This document shows positions 1 through 8,559 of a stretch of 64,000 nt of DNA, piece after piece. The first letter of the stretch is position 1, and the number at the start of each line of letters is the position of its first letter. The notes beneath the pieces were generated by a model that was given only the letters and a program-made list of their open reading frames with translations, made no database searches and was not told the DNA's origin. The stretch is from Sedimentitalea sp042687825 (GTDB lineage: Bacteria > Pseudomonadota > Alphaproteobacteria > Rhodobacterales > Rhodobacteraceae), in NCBI RefSeq assembly GCF_042687825.1, contig NZ_JBHUQE010000008.1:86373-150372 (forward strand), read 5' to 3'. Position numbers and translations under genes: made by a program.

Positions 1-2
1 AC

Positions 3-1151
3 ATGACAGCGTCGGGAACACCCGAGGACGTGGTCTATGCCTACGCCGCCGACAAGGTGGCGCTGAACCTGACTTCGCTGGTGGTCGATGGCCAGCCGGT
101 ACCGGACTCGGTGGCGCGGATGTCGGTCGAACTGAACGAGGTGGCCAGCGACACCCACATGACCGTGGAGGCTCAGCGCAGCTATACTCAGTCGATGTCC
201 GCCGCCACGCTGACCTATGACATGGCTTTTGACGATCCGGAATCGGACGACAAGGGCACCTTTGCCGGCGCGATCCAGGATATCGGCTTTCAGGGCAGCG
301 GCGCGATTCCGCTGGAGATGGACCCGGCCGATTTCAACAGGATGCTGCAAGACGGCTTTGCCATGGACGGCGCCTTTACCTACGGCGCCGGGAAATCCGA
401 TATCCAGGGTGTCGGCGACGGCCAGCCCTTTGCCTTTGGCAGCAGTTCGCAGGGCGGCAGGATCGCGATCAAGATGGATGCCGCGCAGATCGCCTATGAC
501 GTTCAGCAGAAACAGACCGCACTGACCCTTTCGGGGGCGGAACTGCCATTTCCGGTGGCCCTGAACGCCGCGCTGACGGCCTTTCAGCTCAGCATACCCG
601 TGGCCAAGTCCGATGCCGAACAGGATTTTGCCATGGGCTTGAACCTGTCGGATTTCACCATGTCCGACATGTTGTGGTCGATGTTCGACCCGGCCGCGCA
701 ACTGCCCCGCGATCCGGCCACGGTGGCGCTGGACCTGACCGGGCGGGCCAAGGTGCTGTTCGATTTCCTCGACCCGGCGGTGGCTGCCACGCTGGAGCAA
801 AGCGGCGAGACTCCGGTGGAACTGAGCGCGCTGACGATCAACAAACTGTTGGTGTCTCTGGTAGGGGCAAGACTGTCGGGCACGGGCGACTTTACCTTTG
901 ACAATACCGATCTGGAAACCTTTGACGGCATGCCCCGGCCCACCGGCCATGTCGATCTGGAACTGGTCGGCGCCAACGGCCTGCTGGACAAGTTGATCGC
1001 CATGGGCATGGTCGGCGACGACGAGGCGATGGGCGCGCGGATGATGATGGGCATGCTGGCCGTTCCGGGCAGCGAACCGGATACGTTGAACTCCAAGCTG
1101 GAGATCAACGATCAGGGTCATATCCTGGCCAACGGGCAGCGCATCCAGTAA
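3..1151 (+). CDS. DUF2125-type protein, 5' end cut by window
   Basis: The open frame runs from the window edge to a TAA at 1149-1151. The first ATG at position 3 is probably internal, because family members begin with a signal peptide and are about 500 residues long, while 382 residues are seen here with no signal sequence. The protein is rich in Asp, Gly, Ala and Leu with alternating hydrophobic segments, as expected for a beta-rich envelope protein. DUF2125 is my recognition from overall composition and the LDLTGRAKVLFDFLDP-type segment; its biochemical role is unknown. A strong hairpin follows the stop, so this is likely the last gene of its transcript. Partial at 5' end. Confidence 0.7.
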   Translation: MTASGTPEDVVYAYAADKVALNLTSLVVDGQPVPDSVARMSVELNEVASDTHMTVEAQRSYTQSMSAATLTYDMAFDDPESDDKGTFAGAIQDIGFQGSGAIPLEMDPADFNRMLQDGFAMDGAFTYGAGKSDIQGVGDGQPFAFGSSSQGGRIAIKMDAAQIAYDVQQKQTALTLSGAELPFPVALNAALTAFQLSIPVAKSDAEQDFAMGLNLSDFTMSDMLWSMFDPAAQLPRDPATVALDLTGRAKVLFDFLDPAVAATLEQSGETPVELSALTINKLLVSLVGARLSGTGDFTFDNTDLETFDGMPRPTGHVDLELVGANGLLDKLIAMGMVGDDEAMGARMMMGMLAVPGSEPDTLNSKLEINDQGHILANGQRIQ

Positions 1152-1172
1152 CCGCCAGCCGCATCCCGGCCC

Positions 1173-1217
1173 GGCCTTCGCCTGTTGTCTCAGAGACCGG
1201 CAGGCGAAGGCCATTTT
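1173..1217 (+). terminator. Rho-independent terminator-like hairpin
   Basis: A perfect 12-bp stem (GGCCTTCGCCTG at 1173-1184 with CAGGCGAAGGCC at 1201-1212) has a 16-nt loop and is followed by ATTTTC. It lies 22 bp past the stop of the DUF2125 gene and upstream of pmbA. Confidence 0.75.
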
Positions 1218-1357
1218 CACGCGGCCCTGTCGGACCGGGGCGCGTTGAAATGCCGGTTGCGCTCCGGGCCGGAATCCGACCGGGCCTTGCGGTGCCGGGT
1301 CGTGGCGGTTACCTGCTGACCAGATGTTGGCCTTGCTCAGTTCCGGAAAGACTCCGC

Positions 1358-2704
1358 ATGACACAATCGCTTGAAACCCTGGGGGCGGCGCTGCTTGATG
1401 CGGCCCGGCGCGCCGGTGCCGACTCGGCCGATACACTGGTCATGCAGGGCACGTCGCTGTCCATCGACATACGCGGTGGCAAGCTGGAACAGGCCGAGCG
1501 CGCCGAGGCCGTCGATCTGGGCCTGCGGGTCCTGCTGGGGCGGCGCCAGGCCATCGTCTCCTCGTCCGACACCAGCCAGACGACGATCAATGCCATGGCC
1601 GAGCGGGCCGTCGCCATGGCACGCGAAGCGCCGGAGGATCCGTTCACCGGACTGGCTGCACCCGAGCAACTGGCCAGCGACTGGGATGCGGCAGCTCTGG
1701 AAATGGCCGATCCTGCACCCGAACCCGCGCCCGCCGATCTGGAACGCGACGCGCAACGGGCCGAGGCTGCCGGATTGGCGGTGTCCGGCGTGTCGCAGGT
1801 GCAATCGGCCAATGCCTCTTATGGCGCGCATCGGGTGCATCTGGCCGCCAGCAACGGGTTTGCGGGCAGCTATGCGCGCACCAGCCGCTCGATCAGCTGC
1901 GTGGCGATCGCCGGCACCGGCACCGGCATGGAGCGCGATCATGATGGCGAATCCCGCATCTTTCAGGCTGACCTGCCCGCCGCCGACCAGATCGGCCGCC
2001 AGGCCGGCACGCGCGCGGTGCAACGGCTGAACGCGCGAAAACCCACGACCGGCAGCTTTCCGGTGCTGTTTGACGAACGCGTCTCGGCCTCGCTGGTCGG
2101 CCACCTCATGGCGGCGATCAACGGATCGGCCATCGCCCGCGGCTCGTCCTGGCTGGCGGATAGGTTGGGCCAGCCGGTGCTGCCGGACGGCATGTCGCTG
2201 ATCGAAGACCCGCATCGCGCGCGCGCCGCAGGCTCGCGCCCGTTCGACGCCGAAGGCCTGCCGACCCGGCGGCGCGCCATCATAGAGAACGGCATACTGA
2301 CCGGCTGGACACTGGACCTGTCCAGCGCCCGCAAGCTGAACATGGCGCCCACCGGAAACGCCGCGCGCGGCGTGTCCTCGCCGCCGTCGCCGGCAAACTG
2401 GAATTTGCAATTGACCCAGGGCGATGCCACCCGGGACCAGTTGATCGCCGACATGGGCACCGGGTTGCTGGTCACGTCGATGATCGGCAGCACGATCAAC
2501 CCCAATACCGGCGACTACTCGCGCGGGGCAGCCGGGTTCTGGGTGCAGAACGGTGAAATCACCTGGCCGGTGAACGAATGTACCATCGCCGGCAACCTGC
2601 GCGACATGCTGTGCCGGATCGTACCGGCGAACGACGCCCGCCCGCACCTGTCGCGGGTCGTGCCGTCCCTGCTGATCGAGGGGATGACCCTTGCCGGCAA
2701 CTGA
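1358..2704 (+). CDS. pmbA: TldE/PmbA-family metalloprotease subunit
   Basis: This 448-aa protein belongs to the PmbA/TldE (peptidase U62) family. Its E. coli members act with TldD on small peptides such as microcin precursors and CcdA. The N-terminal part carries the family pattern of early helices and the GLRVLLGRRQAIVSSSD region near residues 45-65. The C-terminal half has the conserved ARGVSSPPSPANWNL and TSMIGSTINPNTGDYSRGAAGFW regions. I chose the ATG at 1358 because GGAAAG lies just upstream and homologues begin with a short helix; the longer frame from 1250 has no recognisable content. PmbA/TldE usually lacks the zinc ligands of TldD, and no HExxxH is seen here. The next gene starts inside its last codons, implying coupled translation. 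Confidence 0.93.
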   Translation: MTQSLETLGAALLDAARRAGADSADTLVMQGTSLSIDIRGGKLEQAERAEAVDLGLRVLLGRRQAIVSSSDTSQTTINAMAERAVAMAREAPEDPFTGLAAPEQLASDWDAAALEMADPAPEPAPADLERDAQRAEAAGLAVSGVSQVQSANASYGAHRVHLAASNGFAGSYARTSRSISCVAIAGTGTGMERDHDGESRIFQADLPAADQIGRQAGTRAVQRLNARKPTTGSFPVLFDERVSASLVGHLMAAINGSAIARGSSWLADRLGQPVLPDGMSLIEDPHRARAAGSRPFDAEGLPTRRRAIIENGILTGWTLDLSSARKLNMAPTGNAARGVSSPPSPANWNLQLTQGDATRDQLIADMGTGLLVTSMIGSTINPNTGDYSRGAAGFWVQNGEITWPVNECTIAGNLRDMLCRIVPANDARPHLSRVVPSLLIEGMTLAGN

Positions 2705-3473
2705 CCTCGAACTGCTGGTCGACGCGGCCCGGGCGGCGGGCGAAATCGCCCTGACCTATACCGGCACCACCGCGCGGCGCTGGGACAAGCCCGGCGGCGC
2801 CGGGCCGGTGACCGAGGCCGACATTGCCGTGAACGACATGCTGCAGGCGACATTGCGGGCGGCGCGCCCGGACTATGGCTGGTTGTCCGAAGAGACCGAA
2901 GACAGCCAGGACCGCCTGCGTCGCGACCGTGTGTTCATCGTCGACCCGATCGACGGCACCCGCAGCTTTGCCGATGGCTCGCGCACCTGGGCGCACGCCC
3001 TGGCGGTGGCGGAACGCGGCGTCGTGACCGCCGGCGTGGTGTTTCTGCCGATGCGCGACCTGATGTATGCTGCCGCCGCCGGTCAGGGGGCGTTTGCCAA
3101 TGACCGGCCGATGGCGCCCAGCGAACGAATGACGCTGGATGCGGCCGATATTCTCGCCACCAAACCCAACATGAACGCCAGCCATTGGCGTACCGGACAG
3201 GTGCCCGGCTTTGCCCGCGCGCATCGCCCGTCGCTGGCCTATCGCATGGCGCTGGTGGCCGAGGGACGGTTCGACGGCATGCTGACCCTGCGCCCTTGCT
3301 GGGAATGGGACATCGCTGCCGGCGACCTGATCCTGCGCGAGGCCGGCGCGGTCTGCACCGACCGCTTCGGCGCGCCGCTGCGTTTCAACAACCCGCATCC
3401 GACGGTCAAGGGCGTGATCGCCGGCGGCCGGTCGGTGCACGGGCTGATCAGCGCCGCCCTGCGCCCGGCCTGA
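2691..3473 (+). CDS. Inositol-monophosphatase-family phosphatase (CysQ-like)
   Basis: A 260-aa Mg-dependent phosphatase of the inositol monophosphatase/3'(2'),5'-bisphosphate nucleotidase superfamily. The metal-binding motifs are visible: LSEETED near residue 66, DPIDGTRSF near residue 84 and WEWDIAAGDLI near residue 206. Its start is a TTG at 2691, overlapping the pmbA 3' end by 14 bp, which suggests translational coupling. The substrate cannot be told from sequence: PAP removal in sulfate assimilation (CysQ) and inositol phosphate hydrolysis are both possible. The following genes belong to lipid A/Kdo assembly, but a role for this enzyme there is only guilt by association. Confidence 0.88.
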   Translation: MPATDLELLVDAARAAGEIALTYTGTTARRWDKPGGAGPVTEADIAVNDMLQATLRAARPDYGWLSEETEDSQDRLRRDRVFIVDPIDGTRSFADGSRTWAHALAVAERGVVTAGVVFLPMRDLMYAAAAGQGAFANDRPMAPSERMTLDAADILATKPNMNASHWRTGQVPGFARAHRPSLAYRMALVAEGRFDGMLTLRPCWEWDIAAGDLILREAGAVCTDRFGAPLRFNNPHPTVKGVIAGGRSVHGLISAALRPA

Positions 3474-3572
3474 CCGCCGCTGCGGTGCCAAAGCGTCGCC
3501 TTGACGCTCTGGCCCGATGGCGTAGGTTGCAGCGACCTCTTTTTGTCCCTTTTCTCGCAAAGGATGCCCGAA

Positions 3573-3815
3573 ATGGCCCAACGCCTGCACCTTGTCTTTG
3601 GTGGCGAACTGATCGACCCCAGCCAAAACGCCTTTAAGGACGTGAACGACATCCATATCGTGGGCATGTTCCCGGATTATCAATCCGCCTACGAAGCCTG
3701 GAAGGACAATGCCCAGCGTACCGTGGACAATGCCCATATGCGCTATTTCATCGCCCATATCCACCGGCTGCGCGACGAAGAGGTCGAGAGCTCGGCAGCC
3801 AGCGGATCCAGCTGA
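3573..3815 (+). CDS. DUF4170 protein
   Basis: A small soluble protein of 80 residues. I recognise it as DUF4170, from the opening MAQRLHLVFGGELIDPS and the central VGMFPDYQSAYEAWK. The function is unknown. The ATG at 3573 is preceded by AAAGGA at good spacing; the in-frame ATG at 3564 overlaps this ribosome site and is less likely. It sits between the inositol-phosphatase gene and the Kdo-transferase-like gene, an order that I associate with Rhodobacteraceae lipid A loci. The C-terminus is a Ser/Ala-rich tail. Confidence 0.85.
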   Translation: MAQRLHLVFGGELIDPSQNAFKDVNDIHIVGMFPDYQSAYEAWKDNAQRTVDNAHMRYFIAHIHRLRDEEVESSAASGSS

Positions 3816-3837
3816 GACGGTGGGCCGCGCATTCGGG

Positions 3838-5055
3838 ATGGCAGACGCCGATACGCCCGGAACAGCGCCGGCGCCCAACGGCCGGTCAGACTGGCGGCCC
3901 CGGTCCGACGGAGAGCTGATCTGGGCGCATGCCACGTCGCGGTCGCGGTATTCCGCGCTGTGCGATCTGGGCCTGCGGCTGCGCACGATGCGGCCGGACC
4001 TGCAATTGTTGATTACGGTCGAAACCGACCGCTTTGGCCCGCTGCCGCAGCTGCTGAACGGCTGCGACCACATCGTCGGTCTGGACTCTGATTTCCGCAA
4101 CGCCGCGCGCGCCTTTCTGGATCACTGGCGCCCCGACCTGTGCCTGTGGGCCGGCGCCGATCTGTTGCCCGGTCTGATCGCAGCGGCTCGCGCCGGCGGC
4201 CTGCCGATGATCCTGCTGGATATCGGCGAAACCGATTTCCGCGCCCGGCGGCGGGCCTGGTTCCCCGATCTCGTGCGCCGCTGCCTGAACGGCTTTGACG
4301 TGATCCTGACCAGCAGCGAATCCACCGCGACGACGCTGCGCCGCATGGGCGTGACCGCCCCGCGGATCGATGTCACGGACCGGCTGCGCAACAGCGCCAC
4401 GCCGCCGCCCTGTTCCGACGAGGAACTGGCCGACGTCACCAAGGAAATCTCCAGCCGCCCGGTCTGGCTGGCCGCGCATCTGCGCACCGACGAATTCGAC
4501 GCGGTGCTGTTTGCGCACCGCGCGGCGCTGCGGCTGTTGCACCGGCTGCTGCTGGTCGTGGTCACCGAGGCCGAATCCGGCGCCGACGACATGCGTGATC
4601 GACTGACCGGGCAGCGCCTGCGCAGCATCGATTGGGACACCGGAGAGACGATCGACGACAACACCCAGGTGGTGCTGTCCCGCGATGCCGACAATCTGGG
4701 CCTTTGGTACCGCGTGGCGCCGTTGACCCTGATGGCCAGCTCGCTGAGCCCGGGCGCCACCGGGCGCAACCCGCTGACGGCCGCGGCACTGGGATCGGCG
4801 GTCCTCTATGGCCCGTATGTGGAACACCATGTCGAGGCCTATGCCCACCTGGCCGCCGCCGGCGCGGCGCGCGCGGTGCGCGATGGCGACGCGCTGGCCA
4901 ATGCGGTGATTCAGCTGGCCGCGCCCGACCACGCCGCGGCGATGGCGCTGGCCGGCTGGGAGGTCATCACCGAAGGGGCCGCGATGACCGACAAGCTGGT
5001 CGACCTGATCCTCGACAACCTCGATCGTCGGCAGGTGCAGAATGCGCCCGCCTGA
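3838..5055 (+). CDS. Kdo-transferase-like glycosyltransferase (WaaA/KdtA family)
   Basis: A 405-aa GT-B fold protein resembling 3-deoxy-D-manno-octulosonic acid transferase, which adds Kdo to lipid IVA. Family-like segments are GELIWAHA near residue 24 and DIGETDFRARRRAWFPDLV near residue 135. Near residue 303 is LMASSLSPGATGRNPLTAAA, which takes the place of the usual nucleotide-sugar loop ending in GGHNPLEPA. Two things are odd: there is no N-terminal membrane anchor, and the segment that normally reads HSVSVGE reads AHATSRSR here, so the catalytic Glu appears absent. It may be a divergent second paralogue rather than the housekeeping WaaA. The stop overlaps the lpxK start by 14 bp. Confidence 0.82.
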   Translation: MADADTPGTAPAPNGRSDWRPRSDGELIWAHATSRSRYSALCDLGLRLRTMRPDLQLLITVETDRFGPLPQLLNGCDHIVGLDSDFRNAARAFLDHWRPDLCLWAGADLLPGLIAAARAGGLPMILLDIGETDFRARRRAWFPDLVRRCLNGFDVILTSSESTATTLRRMGVTAPRIDVTDRLRNSATPPPCSDEELADVTKEISSRPVWLAAHLRTDEFDAVLFAHRAALRLLHRLLLVVVTEAESGADDMRDRLTGQRLRSIDWDTGETIDDNTQVVLSRDADNLGLWYRVAPLTLMASSLSPGATGRNPLTAAALGSAVLYGPYVEHHVEAYAHLAAAGAARAVRDGDALANAVIQLAAPDHAAAMALAGWEVITEGAAMTDKLVDLILDNLDRRQVQNAPA

Positions 5056-6040
5056 GTTCTGGAACACGCCGCCGGACCGTCCGGACTGGCGCGCCCGGTT
5101 GCTGGCGCCGCTGGGCTGGGCCTATGGCCGGGCAACCGCACGCCGCGTGGCCCGATCCGGCGGGCTGGATCCGGGGGTGCCGGTGATCTGCGTCGGCAAC
5201 CTGAACGCGGGGGGCACCGGCAAGACCCCGACGGTGATCTGGCTGGTCGAAACGCTGCGCAACGCCGGGCACGAACCGCATGTGATCACACGCGGCTATG
5301 GCGGCAGCCTGAGCGGGCCGGTCTGCGTCGATCCCGGGCGTCACACGGCCGCCGAAACCGGAGACGAACCCTTGCTGCTGGCCGCCTTTGCCCAGGTCTG
5401 GGTCGCCACCGACCGCGCCGCTGGCGCGCGACGCGCGGCGACGGCCGGAGCCAGCGTGATCGTGCTGGATGACGGCTTCCAGAACCCGCAGGTCAACAAG
5501 GATCTGTCGATCATCGTGGCCGATGCCGCCACCGGCTTTGGCAATGGCCGCTGTCTGCCCGCCGGACCGCTGCGCGAACCCGTGGCGCAGGGGCTGAAAC
5601 GTGCCGATCTGGTGCTGGTGCTTGGCAACCCGACCGCGCAGGCAGAATTTGCGGCGCACTGGGCGGACCAGCTGCCGGTGCCGCTGGTGACCGGACAGCT
5701 CCAGCCGCTGCAGACCGGCATGGACTGGCAGGACACTCCGGTGCTGGCCTTTGCCGGGATCGGCAACCCGCAGAAATTCTTCGACACGCTGCGCAGCCTC
5801 GGCGCCCGACTGCTGCGCAGCGAACCGCTGGACGATCACCAGCCGCTGACCCCGGCGCTGATGGCCCGGCTCGAAGCCGAAGCCCGCGCCCTGGGCGCGC
5901 AGATGGTGACAACCGAGAAAGACGCGGTACGCCTGCCGCCGGGCTTCCGCAGCAAGGTGATCACTCTGCCGGTGCGGCTGCACATCGACGGTGCCGATGC
6001 GCTGCGCGACACGCTTCTGGGCGTGGCCCCGCCCCCCTGA
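5042..6040 (+). CDS. lpxK: Tetraacyldisaccharide 4'-kinase
   Basis: LpxK phosphorylates the 4' position of the tetraacyldisaccharide 1-phosphate, the sixth step of lipid A synthesis, at the inner membrane. The protein has 332 residues, the usual size. The P-loop GNLNAGGTGKTP lies near residue 52, the VITRGYGG segment follows near residue 80, and VLDDGFQN with the family's conserved acidic residues is near residue 140. The TTEKDAVRLP segment typical of LpxK lies near residue 290. The ATG at 5042 overlaps the upstream gene by 14 bp, so the two are probably translated together. Confidence 0.95.
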   Translation: MRPPEFWNTPPDRPDWRARLLAPLGWAYGRATARRVARSGGLDPGVPVICVGNLNAGGTGKTPTVIWLVETLRNAGHEPHVITRGYGGSLSGPVCVDPGRHTAAETGDEPLLLAAFAQVWVATDRAAGARRAATAGASVIVLDDGFQNPQVNKDLSIIVADAATGFGNGRCLPAGPLREPVAQGLKRADLVLVLGNPTAQAEFAAHWADQLPVPLVTGQLQPLQTGMDWQDTPVLAFAGIGNPQKFFDTLRSLGARLLRSEPLDDHQPLTPALMARLEAEARALGAQMVTTEKDAVRLPPGFRSKVITLPVRLHIDGADALRDTLLGVAPPP

Positions 6041-6070
6041 ACCTGCCCCAGCGCGGGCAGCCGGGGGAGT

Positions 6071-6090
6071 CCGAGGGGGCCACCCCTCGG
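6071..6090. repeat. GC-rich extragenic palindrome
   Basis: CCGAGGGG and CCCCTCGG form a perfect 8-bp stem with a 4-nt loop, preceded by GGGGGAGT. It sits in the 128-bp gap between the convergent lpxK and dsbA-like genes. A closely similar palindrome, also preceded by GGGGAG, occurs at 28091-28110, so this is probably a dispersed intergenic element. It could also act in transcription termination, but no T-run follows. Confidence 0.5.
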
Positions 6091-6168
6091 CGCCCGCGTG
6101 GCGGACACGCAAATAGATCATGTGCGCCGCAGGCGCGCTTTCAGGTAACGGCGCGCGTCCGGGGTGGG

Positions 6169-6837
6169 TCAGCTGCCCAGTTCGGCGTCAATCAGCGCGG
6201 CGAAATCGGCATAGGACTGGTTCGGCACCTTGCGCCCGTTGACGACGAAACTGGGCGTGCCCTGAATGTCGTCGGCTTCGGCATTCTTCTGATACCAGGC
6301 CACCAGGGTCTGCGCCTTTTCGCCATCCTGCAGACAGGCGTCCAGAGTGGCCTCGTCCAACCCAGCCAGCCGCCCGATCTTGCGCAATTCGCCGACGATG
6401 GCGCTGCCATCGCCCGCCTGCACCCATTCGGCCTGCCCTTTGAAGATCAGATCGGTGATGCCAAAGAATTTCTCGGGTCCGCCGCAGCGCGCAACCATCG
6501 ACGCCCACAGCCCGTAGCGGTCGAAATACACCTCGCGATAGATCAGCCGTACCTTGCCGGTGTCGATATAGTTCTTCTTGATCTGCTGATACGCCCCCTG
6601 ATGGAAGGTCGCGCAATGCGGGCAGGTGAACGAGGCATATTCGATGATCGTCACCGGCGCATCCTCGGCCCCCTGCACCATCTCGACGATCTGTGCGGTG
6701 TCGATCTCTGCGGCATCGTCGGCCTGCGCCGGCGACACCAGCAACCCGGTCGGCGCCGCGCCGGAGCGATTGGCGACAAAATACCCGCCTGCGGCAACCG
6801 CAGCCAGGGCGCCCAACAGAGCATCTCTTCGTTTCAT
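6169..6837 (-). CDS. DsbA-family thiol:disulfide oxidoreductase
   Basis: A 222-aa periplasmic thioredoxin-fold protein. The N-terminus MKRRDALLGALAAVAAGG is a signal or anchor with a twin-arginine pair, so Tat export is possible. The CPHC active site is in YASFTCPHCATF near residue 73 and the cis-proline is in GTPSFVVNG near residue 196. It is expected to introduce or shuffle disulfide bonds in exported proteins. It belongs to the thioredoxin_4/DsbA-like group, with the helical insert following the active site. The ATG at 6837 lies 12 bp past the stop of the upstream DUF721 gene, so the two form an operon. No dsbB is nearby. Confidence 0.9.
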   Translation of the reverse strand: MKRRDALLGALAAVAAGGYFVANRSGAAPTGLLVSPAQADDAAEIDTAQIVEMVQGAEDAPVTIIEYASFTCPHCATFHQGAYQQIKKNYIDTGKVRLIYREVYFDRYGLWASMVARCGGPEKFFGITDLIFKGQAEWVQAGDGSAIVGELRKIGRLAGLDEATLDACLQDGEKAQTLVAWYQKNAEADDIQGTPSFVVNGRKVPNQSYADFAALIDAELGS

Positions 6838-6849
6838 CTCATGCCTTTC

Positions 6850-7356
6850 TCAGTATTTCGATTTGCTTAGAACGTTGCGACCCAGGCGTTCAAGGGCCGC
6901 GCGCAGATCGTCGTTTTCGATCGGCCGCACCGACTCTTGCGCCTGCGCCAGCGTCCGCGCGTCCGGTTCCGGTGGTTCCGCGGCGGGTTTGGCCGCGAAC
7001 ACCGCCTGACCCTCGGCAAAGCCAGTAGCGGCGGTCTGGGTGATCCGCACCCGGCTGATGGCGTTATAGCCATAGACCGCATTGACCTTTTCCCGCAGCG
7101 TTTCCTTTTGCATCTCAAGCATCGGCGCCTGCGCCCCGGTGGTCAGCACGGTCAACGTCGCGCCAAACCCTCCGCGGCCATAGCCGACATTGACGGGCTG
7201 GGCGATGGCGGCGATCTCGGGACCGGCGATCTCGGCCCAGTGGGTCAGCAGCCGCGACACCGCAAAACCGCGACTTTCGCCGGCGCGGCGAATCCGTTCG
7301 TTCAGGACGCTGGCGGTGCGTTTAAAGCCGCGCGTTGACGATGTCCGACGTGCCAT
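6850..7356 (-). CDS. DUF721 (DciA-like) protein
   Basis: A 168-aa protein of the DUF721 family. Members called DciA load the replicative helicase DnaB in bacteria that lack DnaC or DnaI. The family's core is seen in the SRLLTHWAEIAGPEIA region (residues 34-49) and in the following beta-strands up to about residue 100. The C-terminal third is low-complexity Pro/Ala/Glu and probably disordered. It is divergent from mutY and immediately upstream of the dsbA-like gene. Alphaproteobacterial members are shorter and less studied than those of Pseudomonas, so the helicase-loading role is an inference from the family. Confidence 0.83.
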   Translation of the reverse strand: MARRTSSTRGFKRTASVLNERIRRAGESRGFAVSRLLTHWAEIAGPEIAAIAQPVNVGYGRGGFGATLTVLTTGAQAPMLEMQKETLREKVNAVYGYNAISRVRITQTAATGFAEGQAVFAAKPAAEPPEPDARTLAQAQESVRPIENDDLRAALERLGRNVLSKSKY

Positions 7357-7438
7357 GGCTGGGTTCCGTTGCGGTTGGGCCTACTGTACTGTTCGGGCCG
7401 GCGGGCGCCAGCGAAACCCGATGACAGAGGCATAAACT

Positions 7439-8491
7439 ATGCGTGACACAGACCCCGGCGCCAACGAGGTGGCCGACATCATGCTGGACTGGTACGACCG
7501 CAACGCCCGCGCCCTGCCCTGGCGCATCCCGCCGGGCAGCGCGCAGCCCGCCGATCCCTATCGCGTCTGGCTGTCCGAAGTGATGCTGCAGCAGACCACC
7601 GTTGCCTCCGTCAAGGACTATTTTCACCGCTTTACGCAGCGGTGGCCCACGGTGTCGGACCTGGCGAGCGCGCATGACGCCGATGTCATGGGCGAATGGG
7701 CCGGGCTGGGATACTATGCCCGGGCCCGCAACCTGCTGAAATGCGCTCGGGTGGTGGCGTGGGATCATGGCGGCCGCTTTCCCGATACTCATGACGCCCT
7801 GCTGGCCCTGCCCGGCATCGGCCCCTATACCGCCGCCGCCGTGGCCGCCATCGCATTCGGGCGCGCCGAGACCGTGATGGATGGCAATGTCGAACGAGTG
7901 ATGGCGCGGCTCTATGACATCCATGTGCCGCTGCCGGCGGCGAAACCTGCCCTGAAAGCCCGCGCCGCGGCGCTGACGCCGCTTCACCGCCCCGGCGACT
8001 ATGCCCAGGCGATGATGGATCTGGGGGCGACGATCTGTACCCCGAAATCGCCGGCCTGCGGGCTTTGCCCCTTGCGCGATCTCTGCGCCGCGCTGGCCGC
8101 CGGCACCGCCGCCGACCTGCCGAAGAAAACGGCGAAAAAGCCGAAACCGACCCGGCGCGGCATTGTCTATCTGGGCCGGCGCGCCGATGGCGCCTGGCTG
8201 CTGGAACGCCGCCCCGACCGCGGATTGCTGGGCGGTATGCTGGGCTGGCCCGGTTCCGATTGGGCAGAGACCGCCACCGAATCGCCACCGGTCGCCGCCG
8301 ACTGGCAGCACCTGGCCGGCGAAGTGCGCCATACCTTTACCCATTTCCACCTGATCCTGACGGTCCGGAGCGCAGATTTGCCCCTGCATAGCCGACCCGA
8401 CACCGGGTTCTTTCTGGCACAAGGTGACTTTCGCCCCGGTGATCTGCCAACAGTCATGCGCAAGGCGTTTTATCTGGTGCAGGGCGCCTGA
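7439..8491 (+). CDS. mutY: A/G-specific adenine DNA glycosylase
   Basis: MutY removes adenine mispaired with 8-oxoguanine. The 350-aa protein shows the HhH-GPD core: SEVMLQQTTV with the catalytic-domain signature near residue 42, EWAGLGYYARARNL near residue 84, LPGIGPYTAAAV (helix-hairpin-helix) near residue 123 and the catalytic Asp in VMDGNVERVMARL. The [4Fe-4S] ligands are C-x6-C-x2-C-x5-C in CTPKSPACGLCPLRDLC near residues 201-217. The C-terminal NUDIX-like domain that recognises 8-oxoG occupies about 240-345. It diverges from the DUF721 gene, and alkB follows after 68 bp. Confidence 0.96.
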   Translation: MRDTDPGANEVADIMLDWYDRNARALPWRIPPGSAQPADPYRVWLSEVMLQQTTVASVKDYFHRFTQRWPTVSDLASAHDADVMGEWAGLGYYARARNLLKCARVVAWDHGGRFPDTHDALLALPGIGPYTAAAVAAIAFGRAETVMDGNVERVMARLYDIHVPLPAAKPALKARAAALTPLHRPGDYAQAMMDLGATICTPKSPACGLCPLRDLCAALAAGTAADLPKKTAKKPKPTRRGIVYLGRRADGAWLLERRPDRGLLGGMLGWPGSDWAETATESPPVAADWQHLAGEVRHTFTHFHLILTVRSADLPLHSRPDTGFFLAQGDFRPGDLPTVMRKAFYLVQGA

Positions 8492-8559
8492 TAGCCTTGG
8501 GCGGCTGCGGGAAACGGCGTATGCTTGCCCGCTAGCAACCCTGACGTGCCGAGGTTTCC

